From Bacterioplanoides sp. SCSIO 12839 (lineage in GTDB: Bacteria > Pseudomonadota > Gammaproteobacteria > Pseudomonadales > Oceanobacteraceae): a stretch of 64,000 nucleotides of DNA. The notes under the pieces were generated by a model. That model worked only from the letters and a program-made list of their open reading frames with translations, was not told where the DNA came from and ran no database searches. Numbering within the stretch: position 1 is the stretch's first letter; the number at the start of each line of letters is the position of its first letter. A program made the position numbers and the translations under genes. Where the stretch lies: the NCBI RefSeq assembly GCF_024397975.1, contig NZ_CP073745.1, positions 1,328,501 through 1,392,500 on the forward strand, given 5' to 3'. Of the stretch, positions 57,062 to 64,000 are shown one piece after another.

Positions 57062-59488
57062 ATGAAATTCAGTGAACAGTGGTTGCGCGAGTGGGTGCAG
57101 CCGAATGATGAAAAAGGCGCCTGGGATACTCAGCAGCTGTGTGATCAGGTCACGCTGGCGGGCTTAGAAGTTGATGGCGTCGAAGACGTTGCCAGTGACT
57201 TTAGCGGCGTTGTGGTTGGCCAGGTGGTTAGCCGTGAACAACACCCAGATGCCGACAAATTAAGCCTGTGTCAGGTAAGTGATGGCACTGAAACCTTCCA
57301 GATTGTATGTGGCGCTGCCAATGTGCGCGAAGGTTTAAAAATTCCTTTTGCTAAGATCGGTGCTGTGCTGCCGACCGAAGATGGCAAAGGCTTTAAGATC
57401 AAAAAAGCCAAGCTGCGTGGCGTTGAATCTTTCGGTATGTTGTGTGCCGAACAAGAGTTGGGTATGGCTGAAAGCTCTGACGGCTTGATGGAATTGCCAG
57501 AGTCTGCTCCGGTGGGTCAGGATTTCCGTGAATACATGGATCTGGATGACAAAATCATCGAAGTTGATTTAACCCCTAACCGCGCCGATTGCCTGAGCAT
57601 TGCAGGTCTGGCGCGTGAAGTGGGCGTGTTAAGCAAGTCGGATGTTCAGGGCCCGGTGATTGAAGCGGTTGCTCCGGCGATTGACGATAAAGCCTTAATT
57701 GAAGTAACGGCTACCGAAGGCTGTCCCCGTTATTTAGGCCGTATTGTTAAAGGTGTGAATGTTAAAGCAGAAACACCATTATGGATGGTGGAGAAGCTGC
57801 GCCGTAGTGGTATTCGCTCGATTGATCCGGTCGTAGATATCACCAACTACATTCTGCTGGAACAAGGCCAACCGATGCACGCATTCGATCTGGCTAAGGT
57901 TGATGGCGGCATTCGTGTACGTATGGCTGAGCAGGGCGAAAAACTGACCTTGTTAGACGGTCAGGAAGTCGAATTAAAAGACAATACCCTGGTGATTGCT
58001 GACCATAACAAGGCTCTGGCGATTGCGGGCATCATGGGTGGTGAACACTCAGGTGTGAACGGCGAAACTCAGGATCTGTTGTTAGAAGCGGCGTTCTTTA
58101 ACCCAATTACCATTGCTGGCCGTGCACGTTCTTATGGTTTGCACACCGATTCTTCCCACCGCTTCGAGCGTGGTGTTGATTATGAACTGGCACGTAACGC
58201 CATGGAGCGTGCGACTGCGCTGGTGATTGAGATTTGTGGTGGTCAACCAGGCCCAATCGTTGAGGCGTTAAGCGAAAAAGATCTGCCGGTTGCAGCCGAT
58301 ATCACCCTGCGTAACCGTCGTGTGAAGCAGGTTCTGGGTCTGGAAATGGCGCAGGACGACATTACTGAAATTCTGACCCGTTTGGGTATGGATGTCAGTG
58401 TTAACGGTTCTGACGATGATGTTAGCTGGAGTGCAAAAGCACCAAGCTATCGTTTCGATATGGCGATTGAGGCTGATCTGATTGAAGAGCTGGCGCGCAT
58501 TTACGGTTACAACCGTTTGCCGGTGCGTACGCCGAAAGCACACACGCCATTGGCTACCATGCCAGAAGCAAAAATGACGATCAAAGATCTGCGTCGTCAG
58601 CTCGTTGCTCGTGGTTATCAGGAAGCGATCACTTATAGCTTTGTTGATCCTAAGATGCAGAAAGCCATGGACCCTGAAGTTGAAGGCTTGGCGCTGCTGA
58701 ATCCGATTTCTACCGAAATGTCGGTGATGCGCACTAACTTGTGGGCTGGCCTTGTTGGTGCCGTTTCCCATAATCTGAAACGCCAGCAGCCGCGTGTTCG
58801 TTTATTCGAAACCGGTCTTCGCTTTGTACCAACAGATGTAGATGGTAAGAACGAACTGATCCAAACACCTACTTTGGCGTTAGCGGTCTGTGGTTCGCGT
58901 TTGCCGCAGTCCTGGAGTGCTCAGGATGAAGCAGTCGATTTCTTCGATGTGAAAGGTGACGTTGAAACCTTATTGGCTCGTACCGGTGAAGCAGAGGCGT
59001 ATAAGTTTGTTGCGGCGCAACATCCGGCACTGCATCCGGGCCAGACTGCTCGTATCGAGAAAAACGGCAAGCCAGTTGGTTGGATTGGCGCCATTCACCC
59101 AAGTCTGCAAAAGCAGGTAGGTGTGAAGCAAACCGTTTATCTGGTGGAGCTGGATCAGGAAGCGATTCAACAGAAAGCGGTTCCTGCGTTTGGTGAACTG
59201 TCTAAATTCCCGGAAATGCGTCGTGACCTGGCACTGGTTGTGAAGCAGGAGCAGCAAGTGGAAGCCGTGTTTGCCGCCATTCGCGAACAGGCTGGAGAAT
59301 ATCTGACAAACCTCAACCTGTTTGACGTTTATGTCGGCAAAGGTATTGATCCAGATAGAAAAAGTCTGGCTTTGGGCTTGACCTGGCAGCATCCTTCACG
59401 CACTCTGACTGATGACGAGGTGAACGATTCGGTGAACGCCGTACTTGCTCATCTTGAACAAAGTTTGGGAGCAACGCTAAGGGGTTAG
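57062..59488 (+). CDS. pheT: Phenylalanyl-tRNA synthetase beta subunit
   Basis: About 808 residues. Order of domains: N-terminal, then a tRNA-binding EMAP/OB-like domain ([22 protein letters not shown]). The B3/B4 editing domain follows ([18 protein letters not shown]), then B5 ([22 protein letters not shown]) and a catalytic-like core. The C-terminal anticodon-binding FDX-ACB domain contains [12 protein letters not shown]. Length and order match E. coli PheT. ihfA begins one base after the stop, the conserved pheST-ihfA arrangement. Confidence 0.98.
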   Translation: MKFSEQWLREWVQPNDEKGAWDTQQLCDQVTLAGLEVDGVEDVASDFSGVVVGQVVSREQHPDADKLSLCQVSDGTETFQIVCGAANVREGLKIPFAKIGAVLPTEDGKGFKIKKAKLRGVESFGMLCAEQELGMAESSDGLMELPESAPVGQDFREYMDLDDKIIEVDLTPNRADCLSIAGLAREVGVLSKSDVQGPVIEAVAPAIDDKALIEVTATEGCPRYLGRIVKGVNVKAETPLWMVEKLRRSGIRSIDPVVDITNYILLEQGQPMHAFDLAKVDGGIRVRMAEQGEKLTLLDGQEVELKDNTLVIADHNKALAIAGIMGGEHSGVNGETQDLLLEAAFFNPITIAGRARSYGLHTDSSHRFERGVDYELARNAMERATALVIEICGGQPGPIVEALSEKDLPVAADITLRNRRVKQVLGLEMAQDDITEILTRLGMDVSVNGSDDDVSWSAKAPSYRFDMAIEADLIEELARIYGYNRLPVRTPKAHTPLATMPEAKMTIKDLRRQLVARGYQEAITYSFVDPKMQKAMDPEVEGLALLNPISTEMSVMRTNLWAGLVGAVSHNLKRQQPRVRLFETGLRFVPTDVDGKNELIQTPTLALAVCGSRLPQSWSAQDEAVDFFDVKGDVETLLARTGEAEAYKFVAAQHPALHPGQTARIEKNGKPVGWIGAIHPSLQKQVGVKQTVYLVELDQEAIQQKAVPAFGELSKFPEMRRDLALVVKQEQQVEAVFAAIREQAGEYLTNLNLFDVYVGKGIDPDRKSLALGLTWQHPSRTLTDDEVNDSVNAVLAHLEQSLGATLRG

Positions 59489-59489
59489 C

Positions 59490-59795
59490 ATGACCGCTCT
59501 GACCAAAGCAGAATTAGCAGAAAAACTGTTTGACGATCTTGGTCTGAACAAACGTGAAGCAAAGGATATGGTGGATCTCTTCTTTGATGAGATTCGCGGT
59601 AGCCTGAGCCGAAACGAACAAGTGAAGTTGTCAGGATTTGGCAACTTCGACTTGCGTGACAAAAGCCAACGACCAGGCCGTAATCCAAAAACCGGTGAAG
59701 AGATTCCGATCTCTGCACGTCGCGTTGTGACGTTTAAGCCAGGACAAAAGCTCAAAATCCGGGTAGAAGCCTATGCTGGAACCGAGCCACAATAA
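59490..59795 (+). CDS. ihfA: Integration host factor subunit alpha
   Basis: 101 residues. It is the partner of IhfB (9482). [35 protein letters not shown] forms the helical dimer core, and [28 protein letters not shown] forms the DNA-bending arm with the conserved Pro. It follows pheT directly and overlaps the next gene by 23 bp, so pheS-pheT-ihfA-merR are co-transcribed. Confidence 0.98.
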   Translation: MTALTKAELAEKLFDDLGLNKREAKDMVDLFFDEIRGSLSRNEQVKLSGFGNFDLRDKSQRPGRNPKTGEEIPISARRVVTFKPGQKLKIRVEAYAGTEPQ

Positions 59796-60132
59796 CGAAC
59801 TTCCCCCAATTCCTGCAAAACGCTACTTCACCATTGGTGAGGTGAGTGAGCTGTGCGATGTGAAGCCACACGTACTGCGTTACTGGGAGCAGGAGTTTCC
59901 TCAGTTAAGCCCGGTGAAACGCCGCGGCAATCGCCGCTATTATCAGCGTCAGGACGTTATCCTCGTCCGTGAAATCCGCACCTTGCTTTATGAAAATGGC
60001 TATACCATTGGTGGTGCTCGTCAGCGTCTGAGTGATGAAGGTGATGATGGTGCAGTCGCGATGGATAAAGCGTTGATTAAAAGCATGATCAGCGAGCTGA
60101 AAGAGCTTGAAGAGCTACTGAGAGCAGACTAG
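59773..60132 (+). CDS. MerR-family transcriptional regulator
   Basis: 119 residues. The winged-helix DNA-binding domain is [70 protein letters not shown]. The short C-terminal coiled-coil helix ([15 protein letters not shown]) has no cysteine or ligand-binding domain. The same small MerR protein follows ihfA in many gammaproteobacteria, but its targets are unknown. It overlaps ihfA by 23 bp. Confidence 0.93.
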   Translation: MLEPSHNNELPPIPAKRYFTIGEVSELCDVKPHVLRYWEQEFPQLSPVKRRGNRRYYQRQDVILVREIRTLLYENGYTIGGARQRLSDEGDDGAVAMDKALIKSMISELKELEELLRAD

Positions 60133-60158
60133 GTATTTATTACCAATCGATAAAAACC

Positions 60159-60186
60159 TTCACATTTCAGACACTTAAGTTATACT
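60159..60186 (+). promoter_or_regulatory. Promoter of the tRNA-Pro / tRNA-Arg unit
   Basis: TTCACA and TATACT with 16 bp between them, ending 33 bases before tRNA-Pro. A 6-bp hairpin GCTGAG/CTCAGC (60194-60211) lies between the promoter and the tRNA. Confidence 0.65.
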
Positions 60187-60218
60187 CCAAACCGCTGAGA
60201 TATTCCTCAGCATGCGTT

Positions 60219-60295
60219 CGGGATGTAGCGCAGCCTGGTAGCGCACCTGTATGGGGTGCAGGTGGTCGGAGGTTCAAATCCTCTCATCCCGACCA
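60219..60295 (+). tRNA. tRNA-Pro (anticodon GGG)
   Basis: 77 nt cloverleaf. The acceptor stem is CGGGATG/CATCCCG, and the anticodon arm CCTGT-ATGGGGT-GCAGG has GGG in the loop. The T arm is GGAGG-TTCAAAT-CCTCT and CCA is encoded. Confidence 0.96.
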
Positions 60296-60298
60296 ATT

Positions 60299-60375
60299 CC
60301 GCCCGTAGCTCAGCTGGATAGAGCGTCGCCCTCCGGAGGCGAAGGCCAGAGGTTCGAATCCTCTCGGGCGGGCCA
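60299..60375 (+). tRNA. tRNA-Arg (anticodon CCG)
   Basis: 77 nt cloverleaf. The acceptor stem is CCGCCCG/CGGGCGG, the D arm GCTC...GAGC, and the anticodon arm TCGCC-CTCCGGA-GGCGA with CCG. The T arm is AGAGG-TTCGAAT-CCTCT and CCA is encoded. It starts 3 bases after tRNA-Pro. Its last 19 nt recur three more times downstream. Confidence 0.96.
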
Positions 60376-60933
60376 TTTCATCAATATCCTCAAAATACTC
60401 TGATTATTTTCTGCACTGAATTGTCTTTTCGACATTCATCTCAAGCCCGATGTGGATGAGAATCTCTGATAGGTTCGACTCGCAGTGAGCTTGCGAACGA
60501 AGAGAACATCGGAGGTACGACGATGGGCCGTAGGCCGTAAGTAATCCTCTCGGGCGGGCCATTTCATCAATATCCTCAAAATACTCTGATTATTTTCTGC
60601 ACTGAATTGTCTTTTCGACATTCATCTCAAGCCCGATGTGGATGAGAATCTCTGATAGGTTCGACTCGCAGTGAGCTTGCGAACGAAGAGAACATCGGAG
60701 GTACGACGATGGGCCGTAGGCCGTAAGTAATCCTCTCGGGCGGGCCATTTCATAAATATCCTCAAAATACTCTGCTTATTTTCTGCACTGGATTGTCTTT
60801 TCGACATTCATCTCAAGCCCGATGTGGATGAGAATCTCTGATAGGTTCGACTCGCAGTGAGCTTGCGAACGGAGAGAACACCGGAGGCACGACGATTGGC
60901 CGCAGGCCGTAAGTAATCCTCTCGGGCGGGCCA
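60357..60933 (+). repeat. 186-bp tandem repeats, each starting with the 3' end of tRNA-Arg
   Basis: Three full units (60357-60542, 60543-60728, 60729-60914) of exactly 186 bp are followed by a fourth 19-bp fragment at 60915-60933. Every unit begins with AATCCTCTCGGGCGGGCCA, identical to the last 19 nt of the tRNA-Arg. Units 1 and 2 are nearly identical, and unit 3 carries several substitutions. The layout matches the E. coli tyrT operon, where about 178-bp repeats each begin with the last 19 bp of tRNA-Tyr. No convincing coding frame runs through it. It fills the 566-bp gap before the STAS-like gene. Confidence 0.93.
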
Positions 60934-60941
60934 TTCTCTCT

Positions 60942-61322
60942 TTACTCTTCCAGGCATTGCTTAATCTGTTTGATGGCTTCTTCCATAGTACTTGCCAGTG
61001 CCATCTTCGGGTATTGATGCTTGTTCTTCTCGATGATATCCCGGTTAAGGGTTTTGGATCCGACGATAACCAGTAGCTGACAATTATGCTCAAGGCTCCA
61101 CTTCTGAATATCAATCAGTATTTGCATGATTTCAATGGGGCCTGCATCAAAATGAGTGGTATCAACAATACGACCCCAAGGGGATTGTATTAAGGTTTGA
61201 GCGTGTTGCTTTACAGACTCGAAGTACTCAACAGTTCCTTCAACATTCCAAGCGCCCTGCATGGTGCAGAGCATCATGTTGCCATCAACTTTAATACTGT
61301 AATCACAATGTGCTTCAAACAT
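60942..61322 (-). CDS. Small STAS-like domain protein, unassigned
   Basis: 126 residues from ATG 61322 (alternative 61331). The alternating strand-helix pattern (YSIKVDGNMMLCTMQGAWNVEGTVEYFESVKQHAQ, WGRIVDTTHFD, CQLLVIVGSKTLNRDIIEKNK, KMALASTMEEAIKQIKQ) resembles single-domain STAS/SpoIIAA-like proteins. No phosphorylatable Ser motif or partner kinase is evident. It is cytoplasmic with no signal. Its stop lies 8 bp from the end of the tRNA-derived repeats. Confidence 0.55.
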   Translation of the reverse strand: MFEAHCDYSIKVDGNMMLCTMQGAWNVEGTVEYFESVKQHAQTLIQSPWGRIVDTTHFDAGPIEIMQILIDIQKWSLEHNCQLLVIVGSKTLNRDIIEKNKHQYPKMALASTMEEAIKQIKQCLEE

Positions 61323-61365
61323 AACAAGCACCCAGCCACCAATAAGCTATTCAAGTTAACCTGAA

Positions 61366-63750
61366 TCAGCGATTTTCTAAACGATTAAAGTCAAGAATGC
61401 CGTAATAGAGCGGATCTTGTTCAGCGAATTGACGATGGACTTCATCGCTATGCAGCCAGAATCGTGGATTGGTGCGACGCACGCCAAACTGATCAACAAA
61501 CCGTTGGTAGTCGTCTTCATCGGCAAGTGATGTGATGGCTTCAACCAGTTTTGGTAAACGGAAAGCAGAAACCCGGTACATGGCACCCGGATAGGTTCCT
61601 AAAACCCCCGGAACCAGCGTCAGGTAATCTTCTTCTGGTAAGCGATTGCTGTCTTCAGTTAGCAGGCCGTTAATATTACTGTGTCCGCTGTTGCGGATCA
61701 GGGTAAATAACGTCGGTTTTCCCAAATAATTATCAACCATTAATACCGACATTTCCGGCATCAGGTTGGCAGCTCTTCCTGTGATTCGGTTGATCGGTAA
61801 TAACTCAGCTAATAATTCCGGCGTTGTGTGCTGCTGCAGTGTGTATTTATGGCTGAGTGTTGTGTCCAGATGTGACTTTAACAAGCCAAACAATTCCGCT
61901 TTTGGATTGGTCGTATTGTAGTGAATATCCGGATTCCGAATTAAGTGTTCGCCCTGAGTCAGCAGAAACTCTTTGACTTCATCGCTGGTATCACGATACC
62001 AATATTGAGCCAGTTCCTGTCGACTTTTTTGAGGTAAGAAAGCCAGAAAATTAAACTCGCCTTCCATTCTTAAGAAGTCCATATAAAGCCGTGTTAACAG
62101 CTGATGGCCAATATTGCCGTACACATCAAATTCAGCCACTAATAAATAATGAATTCGCTCCAACAGAGGGTAAGTAATTACCCAGGCGGTTTTAGGGTTT
62201 TGTCCTACCAGCCCTTTAACCACACTGGAACTGTCAAAGTGACGAAAAACGGTTAATGCCGCGTTCGGGTTTTTCCCTTCACCGTTCCAGATCAGGCTGG
62301 TGTCAAAACGTTTGATATTATCAGACAATTGTTTATTCGCCTGACGTTTAGCCTTTAAAAACTCCCCTTGTAAATGGCTGTATTTAAACCAGTTGGTGAC
62401 GATGCCCGAATTGCTTTCATCTTCTCCGGGCAAGCGTAAGTTTTCACTTTGCTGATTCAGAAAATCCGCCATCTCCTGATCTTTAACCTTATCCGGAGAG
62501 GTGAAAAATACCCAAAAATGATCATTGATAACATTCAATGCGACCTGACCACGGCATACTGGCCCCTTAATAAAGCCCATGATGGTAAATTCAGCTTCTT
62601 GCAGCATTAATTGGTAACGAGCACTAACTGGCAGATCTTTAAAGGCAATAAAGGGATTGGCTGCTACTTCATTGTCATACCCCGGCAGCGTGTTTACGGC
62701 ATACTCCGGCGTTATAAATAAGTCGGTGAGCCAATCCATGCGTTGTTGATTTAAGCGATAGGGCATGTGTGTTTTGGCGACAATACTGGCATGGTTTAAC
62801 TGTAAGCGGTAATACACTCGCTTAACGCCTGGATCATCATACGGACGGCGTGTAGCGATCGGCCGAATAGGTAGCCCTGGTGGTGTTGCGGAACGTACCA
62901 GTTTAAAGAAGTAGCCCGGACGCTGTTCTGGCTCTTGCTGAGTAAATATGGGGAGCTCGGAAAAATACAAATTAGCCAGATACCAGTGTTCATAAATATA
63001 ACGACTGGTTAGTTGCTGTTTCAGAGAGTCTCCATTTAAAAAGTGTTCCCACTGTTGTCGTTGCTTCTCGATGTTCTCCGGAAGTTGCGGGGGCAAAGAC
63101 ATGGCAGCACCGGCCCGAATCCAGTCTGACAGTCTTTCATGTTCCTCCTCTGCCAGGGCTGGCAATGCATAAGGCATTCCCCAGAGCGGGTGGTCGACTG
63201 CAAACTGATTAAAATCTTCACGAGTGGTGCACTGCTGTTCGCGATCCAGGCCAAGGGTCACATCGTCATGAATTAACGGCGAGTCTTCAGCCTGGAAGTT
63301 TGGGTGTTGCTGTTTTAATTCCAGCATTTTATACAGCACCGAATTCTGGGTGTTAATGGCGGCGGTCTGGCTGCGTTCGTTGAGGATGCTGTGAAAGCCA
63401 CGTTCGCGCCATTGTTCGGTGGTGTGTGCATCAATGCCCAGGCGCTGTGGTGTGGAGGCCAAAATGCGTGTGCCGTTATAAACCAGCTCCGGATTCGCGC
63501 CACGCATAATGCCTTCCGGCGAGTTGAGTTTTAGTTGGCAGGGAGCATCGTAACAGCCATGACAAACGATGCAGCGCTGTTCAAAAATGGGCTTGATCTG
63601 CTGGTCATAATGATCTGCACTGGCAGTTCCCGGGGCTGAGCGCCTGTCGGTGATCACTCTCTCACCAAATAAGGCATCCAGATCTTCAGACAGCAAGGCA
63701 ACGCTGCTGCAACCGGCTAACAAAACCAAAACAACCAATAAACGAAACAC
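61366..63750 (-). CDS. cti: Fatty acid cis/trans isomerase
   Basis: 794 residues from GTG 63750, chosen because GGAGGAGG lies about 6 bases upstream; a longer start at 63792 has no such signal. The N-terminus FRLLVVLVLLAGCSS is a signal with a lipobox-like LAGC, then a c-type heme motif CIVCHGC at about residue 60. The large remaining domain includes GMPYALPAL, FWVFFTSPDKV, WVITYPLLERIHYLLVAEFDVYGN and PGAMYRVSAFRLP, all typical of Cti. The periplasmic enzyme converts cis- to trans-unsaturated phospholipid acyl chains during solvent or heat stress. An FNR-type box sits upstream. Confidence 0.93.
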   Translation of the reverse strand: MFRLLVVLVLLAGCSSVALLSEDLDALFGERVITDRRSAPGTASADHYDQQIKPIFEQRCIVCHGCYDAPCQLKLNSPEGIMRGANPELVYNGTRILASTPQRLGIDAHTTEQWRERGFHSILNERSQTAAINTQNSVLYKMLELKQQHPNFQAEDSPLIHDDVTLGLDREQQCTTREDFNQFAVDHPLWGMPYALPALAEEEHERLSDWIRAGAAMSLPPQLPENIEKQRQQWEHFLNGDSLKQQLTSRYIYEHWYLANLYFSELPIFTQQEPEQRPGYFFKLVRSATPPGLPIRPIATRRPYDDPGVKRVYYRLQLNHASIVAKTHMPYRLNQQRMDWLTDLFITPEYAVNTLPGYDNEVAANPFIAFKDLPVSARYQLMLQEAEFTIMGFIKGPVCRGQVALNVINDHFWVFFTSPDKVKDQEMADFLNQQSENLRLPGEDESNSGIVTNWFKYSHLQGEFLKAKRQANKQLSDNIKRFDTSLIWNGEGKNPNAALTVFRHFDSSSVVKGLVGQNPKTAWVITYPLLERIHYLLVAEFDVYGNIGHQLLTRLYMDFLRMEGEFNFLAFLPQKSRQELAQYWYRDTSDEVKEFLLTQGEHLIRNPDIHYNTTNPKAELFGLLKSHLDTTLSHKYTLQQHTTPELLAELLPINRITGRAANLMPEMSVLMVDNYLGKPTLFTLIRNSGHSNINGLLTEDSNRLPEEDYLTLVPGVLGTYPGAMYRVSAFRLPKLVEAITSLADEDDYQRFVDQFGVRRTNPRFWLHSDEVHRQFAEQDPLYYGILDFNRLENR

Positions 63751-63791
63751 GTTGCTCCTCCTCCAGCAAAACAGTCGCCCGAATTTTACCA

Positions 63792-63805
63792 TTGATCGTA
63801 ATCAA
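63792..63805. promoter_or_regulatory. FNR/Anr-type binding site upstream of cti
   Basis: TTGATCGTAATCAA is a perfect match to the TTGAT-N4-ATCAA consensus. It is centred about 48 bp before the cti GTG start. Oxygen-responsive control of the heme-containing isomerase is inferred. Confidence 0.75.
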
Positions 63806-63837
63806 TCGATCAGGCAAAACGTAAAATCGTATTTATT

Positions 63838-64000
63838 TTACGCTCTGTTTTTTATTTTTGGGTCTTGATTGATCGGGAGTGGCTGACACAAATCCAGCAG
63901 TTTACCAATGGAGTGATCTGGATGGTGGCGGTAATAATCTTCCATATATAACCGGGTCTGTTGGTGCACCTTTTGAAAATGGAAGGCGAGATAGGCCTCC
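63838..64000 (-). CDS. C-terminal end of an unidentified protein
   Basis: The reverse frame is open from the window edge to a TAA at 63838-63840, giving 53 visible residues rich in His, Tyr and Asp (for example YMEDYYRHHPDHSIGKLLDLC). It ends with a basic tail. The gene continues beyond the window. No family was recognised. It lies upstream of cti on the same strand, and the FNR-type box falls in the 87-bp gap between them. Confidence 0.5.
   Translation of the reverse strand, partial: EAYLAFHFQKVHQQTRLYMEDYYRHHPDHSIGKLLDLCQPLPINQDPKIKNRA

Noticed and set aside
60436-60807. Nearly identical 61-codon reverse frames in the tandem repeats
   Set aside because: They exist only because the DNA repeats; they lack ribosome sites and would run antisense to the tRNA-derived units.
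60357-60933. Possible phage or island attachment scar at the tRNA-Arg 3' end
   Set aside because: There is no integrase or mobile gene nearby and the spacing is exactly periodic at 186 bp, which fits tandem duplication better than successive integrations.
60357-60933. Possible CRISPR array
   Set aside because: Units are 186 bp with the whole unit conserved, with no short repeats separated by unique spacers and no cas genes.

Overview
The window is chromosomal DNA of a gammaproteobacterium, most likely a marine member of the Oceanospirillales/Pseudomonadales branch. The evidence is the gene order: serC-pheA-hisC-tyrA/aroA-cmk-rpsA-ihfB-lapA-lapB-pyrF on the left and thrS-infC-rpmI-rplT-pheS-pheT-ihfA-merR-tRNA-Pro on the right are arrangements typical of that branch. 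A fused TyrA-AroA, a cis/trans fatty acid isomerase, and gammaproteobacterial YbiT, EfpL and LapB homologues agree with this. Genus is not determined from sequence alone.

Layout. 1-783: the end of a Wzz-type chain-length regulator. 798-11963: aromatic amino acid/serine biosynthesis, cmk, ribosomal protein S1, IHF beta, LapAB and pyrF. 11960-30521: a surface polysaccharide locus. It opens with an rfaH-type antiterminator gene and, 58 bp after its stop, an exact core ops element. A long, visibly AT-rich forward operon follows: a wrecked ugd, an SDR-like protein, an FAD oxidoreductase, a flippase, glycosyltransferases, an asparagine-synthase homologue, a heparinase-like protein, a Wzy-like polymerase and an acetyltransferase. 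A reverse-strand module comes next (SxtJ-like, DUF5989, carbamoyltransferase, SGNH protein). The locus closes with genes for initiating the glycan: an epimerase/reductase, a small phosphoglycosyl transferase, and a convergent WbpM-type dehydratase. 30572-39223: housekeeping genes (dcd, purN, purM, hda, an aminotransferase, uvrB). 39342-50897: tRNA-Val, small membrane/redox proteins, ybiT, a ParDE-type toxin-antitoxin pair, a half-MreB protein with a membrane tail, efpL, cvfB, ppiC, upp and uraA (each followed by related palindromic elements), an MFS permease and a TusA-like protein. 51008-60132: a porin, then the thrS-to-merR block. 60219-60933: tRNA-Pro and tRNA-Arg, followed by three 186-bp tandem repeats that each carry the last 19 nt of tRNA-Arg. 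60942-64000: a small STAS-like protein, cti with a perfect FNR-type box upstream, and the end of one more gene.

How it fits together. The polysaccharide locus reads as a Wzx/Wzy-type O-antigen or capsule system. The WbpM-type dehydratase, the reductase/epimerase and the initiating sugar transferase would make and load the first 6-deoxy-HexNAc sugar. The forward operon would extend, decorate (amide, acetyl), flip and polymerise the unit, and Wzz would set chain length. The carbamoyltransferase module would add carbamoyl groups. RfaH acting at ops would keep transcription going through the 10.8-kb forward operon. The strongest unusual signals are the RfaH/ops pairing inside the locus, the tRNA-Arg-derived 186-bp array (laid out like the E. 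coli tyrT repeats), the SxtJ/DUF5989/carbamoyltransferase/SGNH module, and the membrane-tailed MreB fragment.
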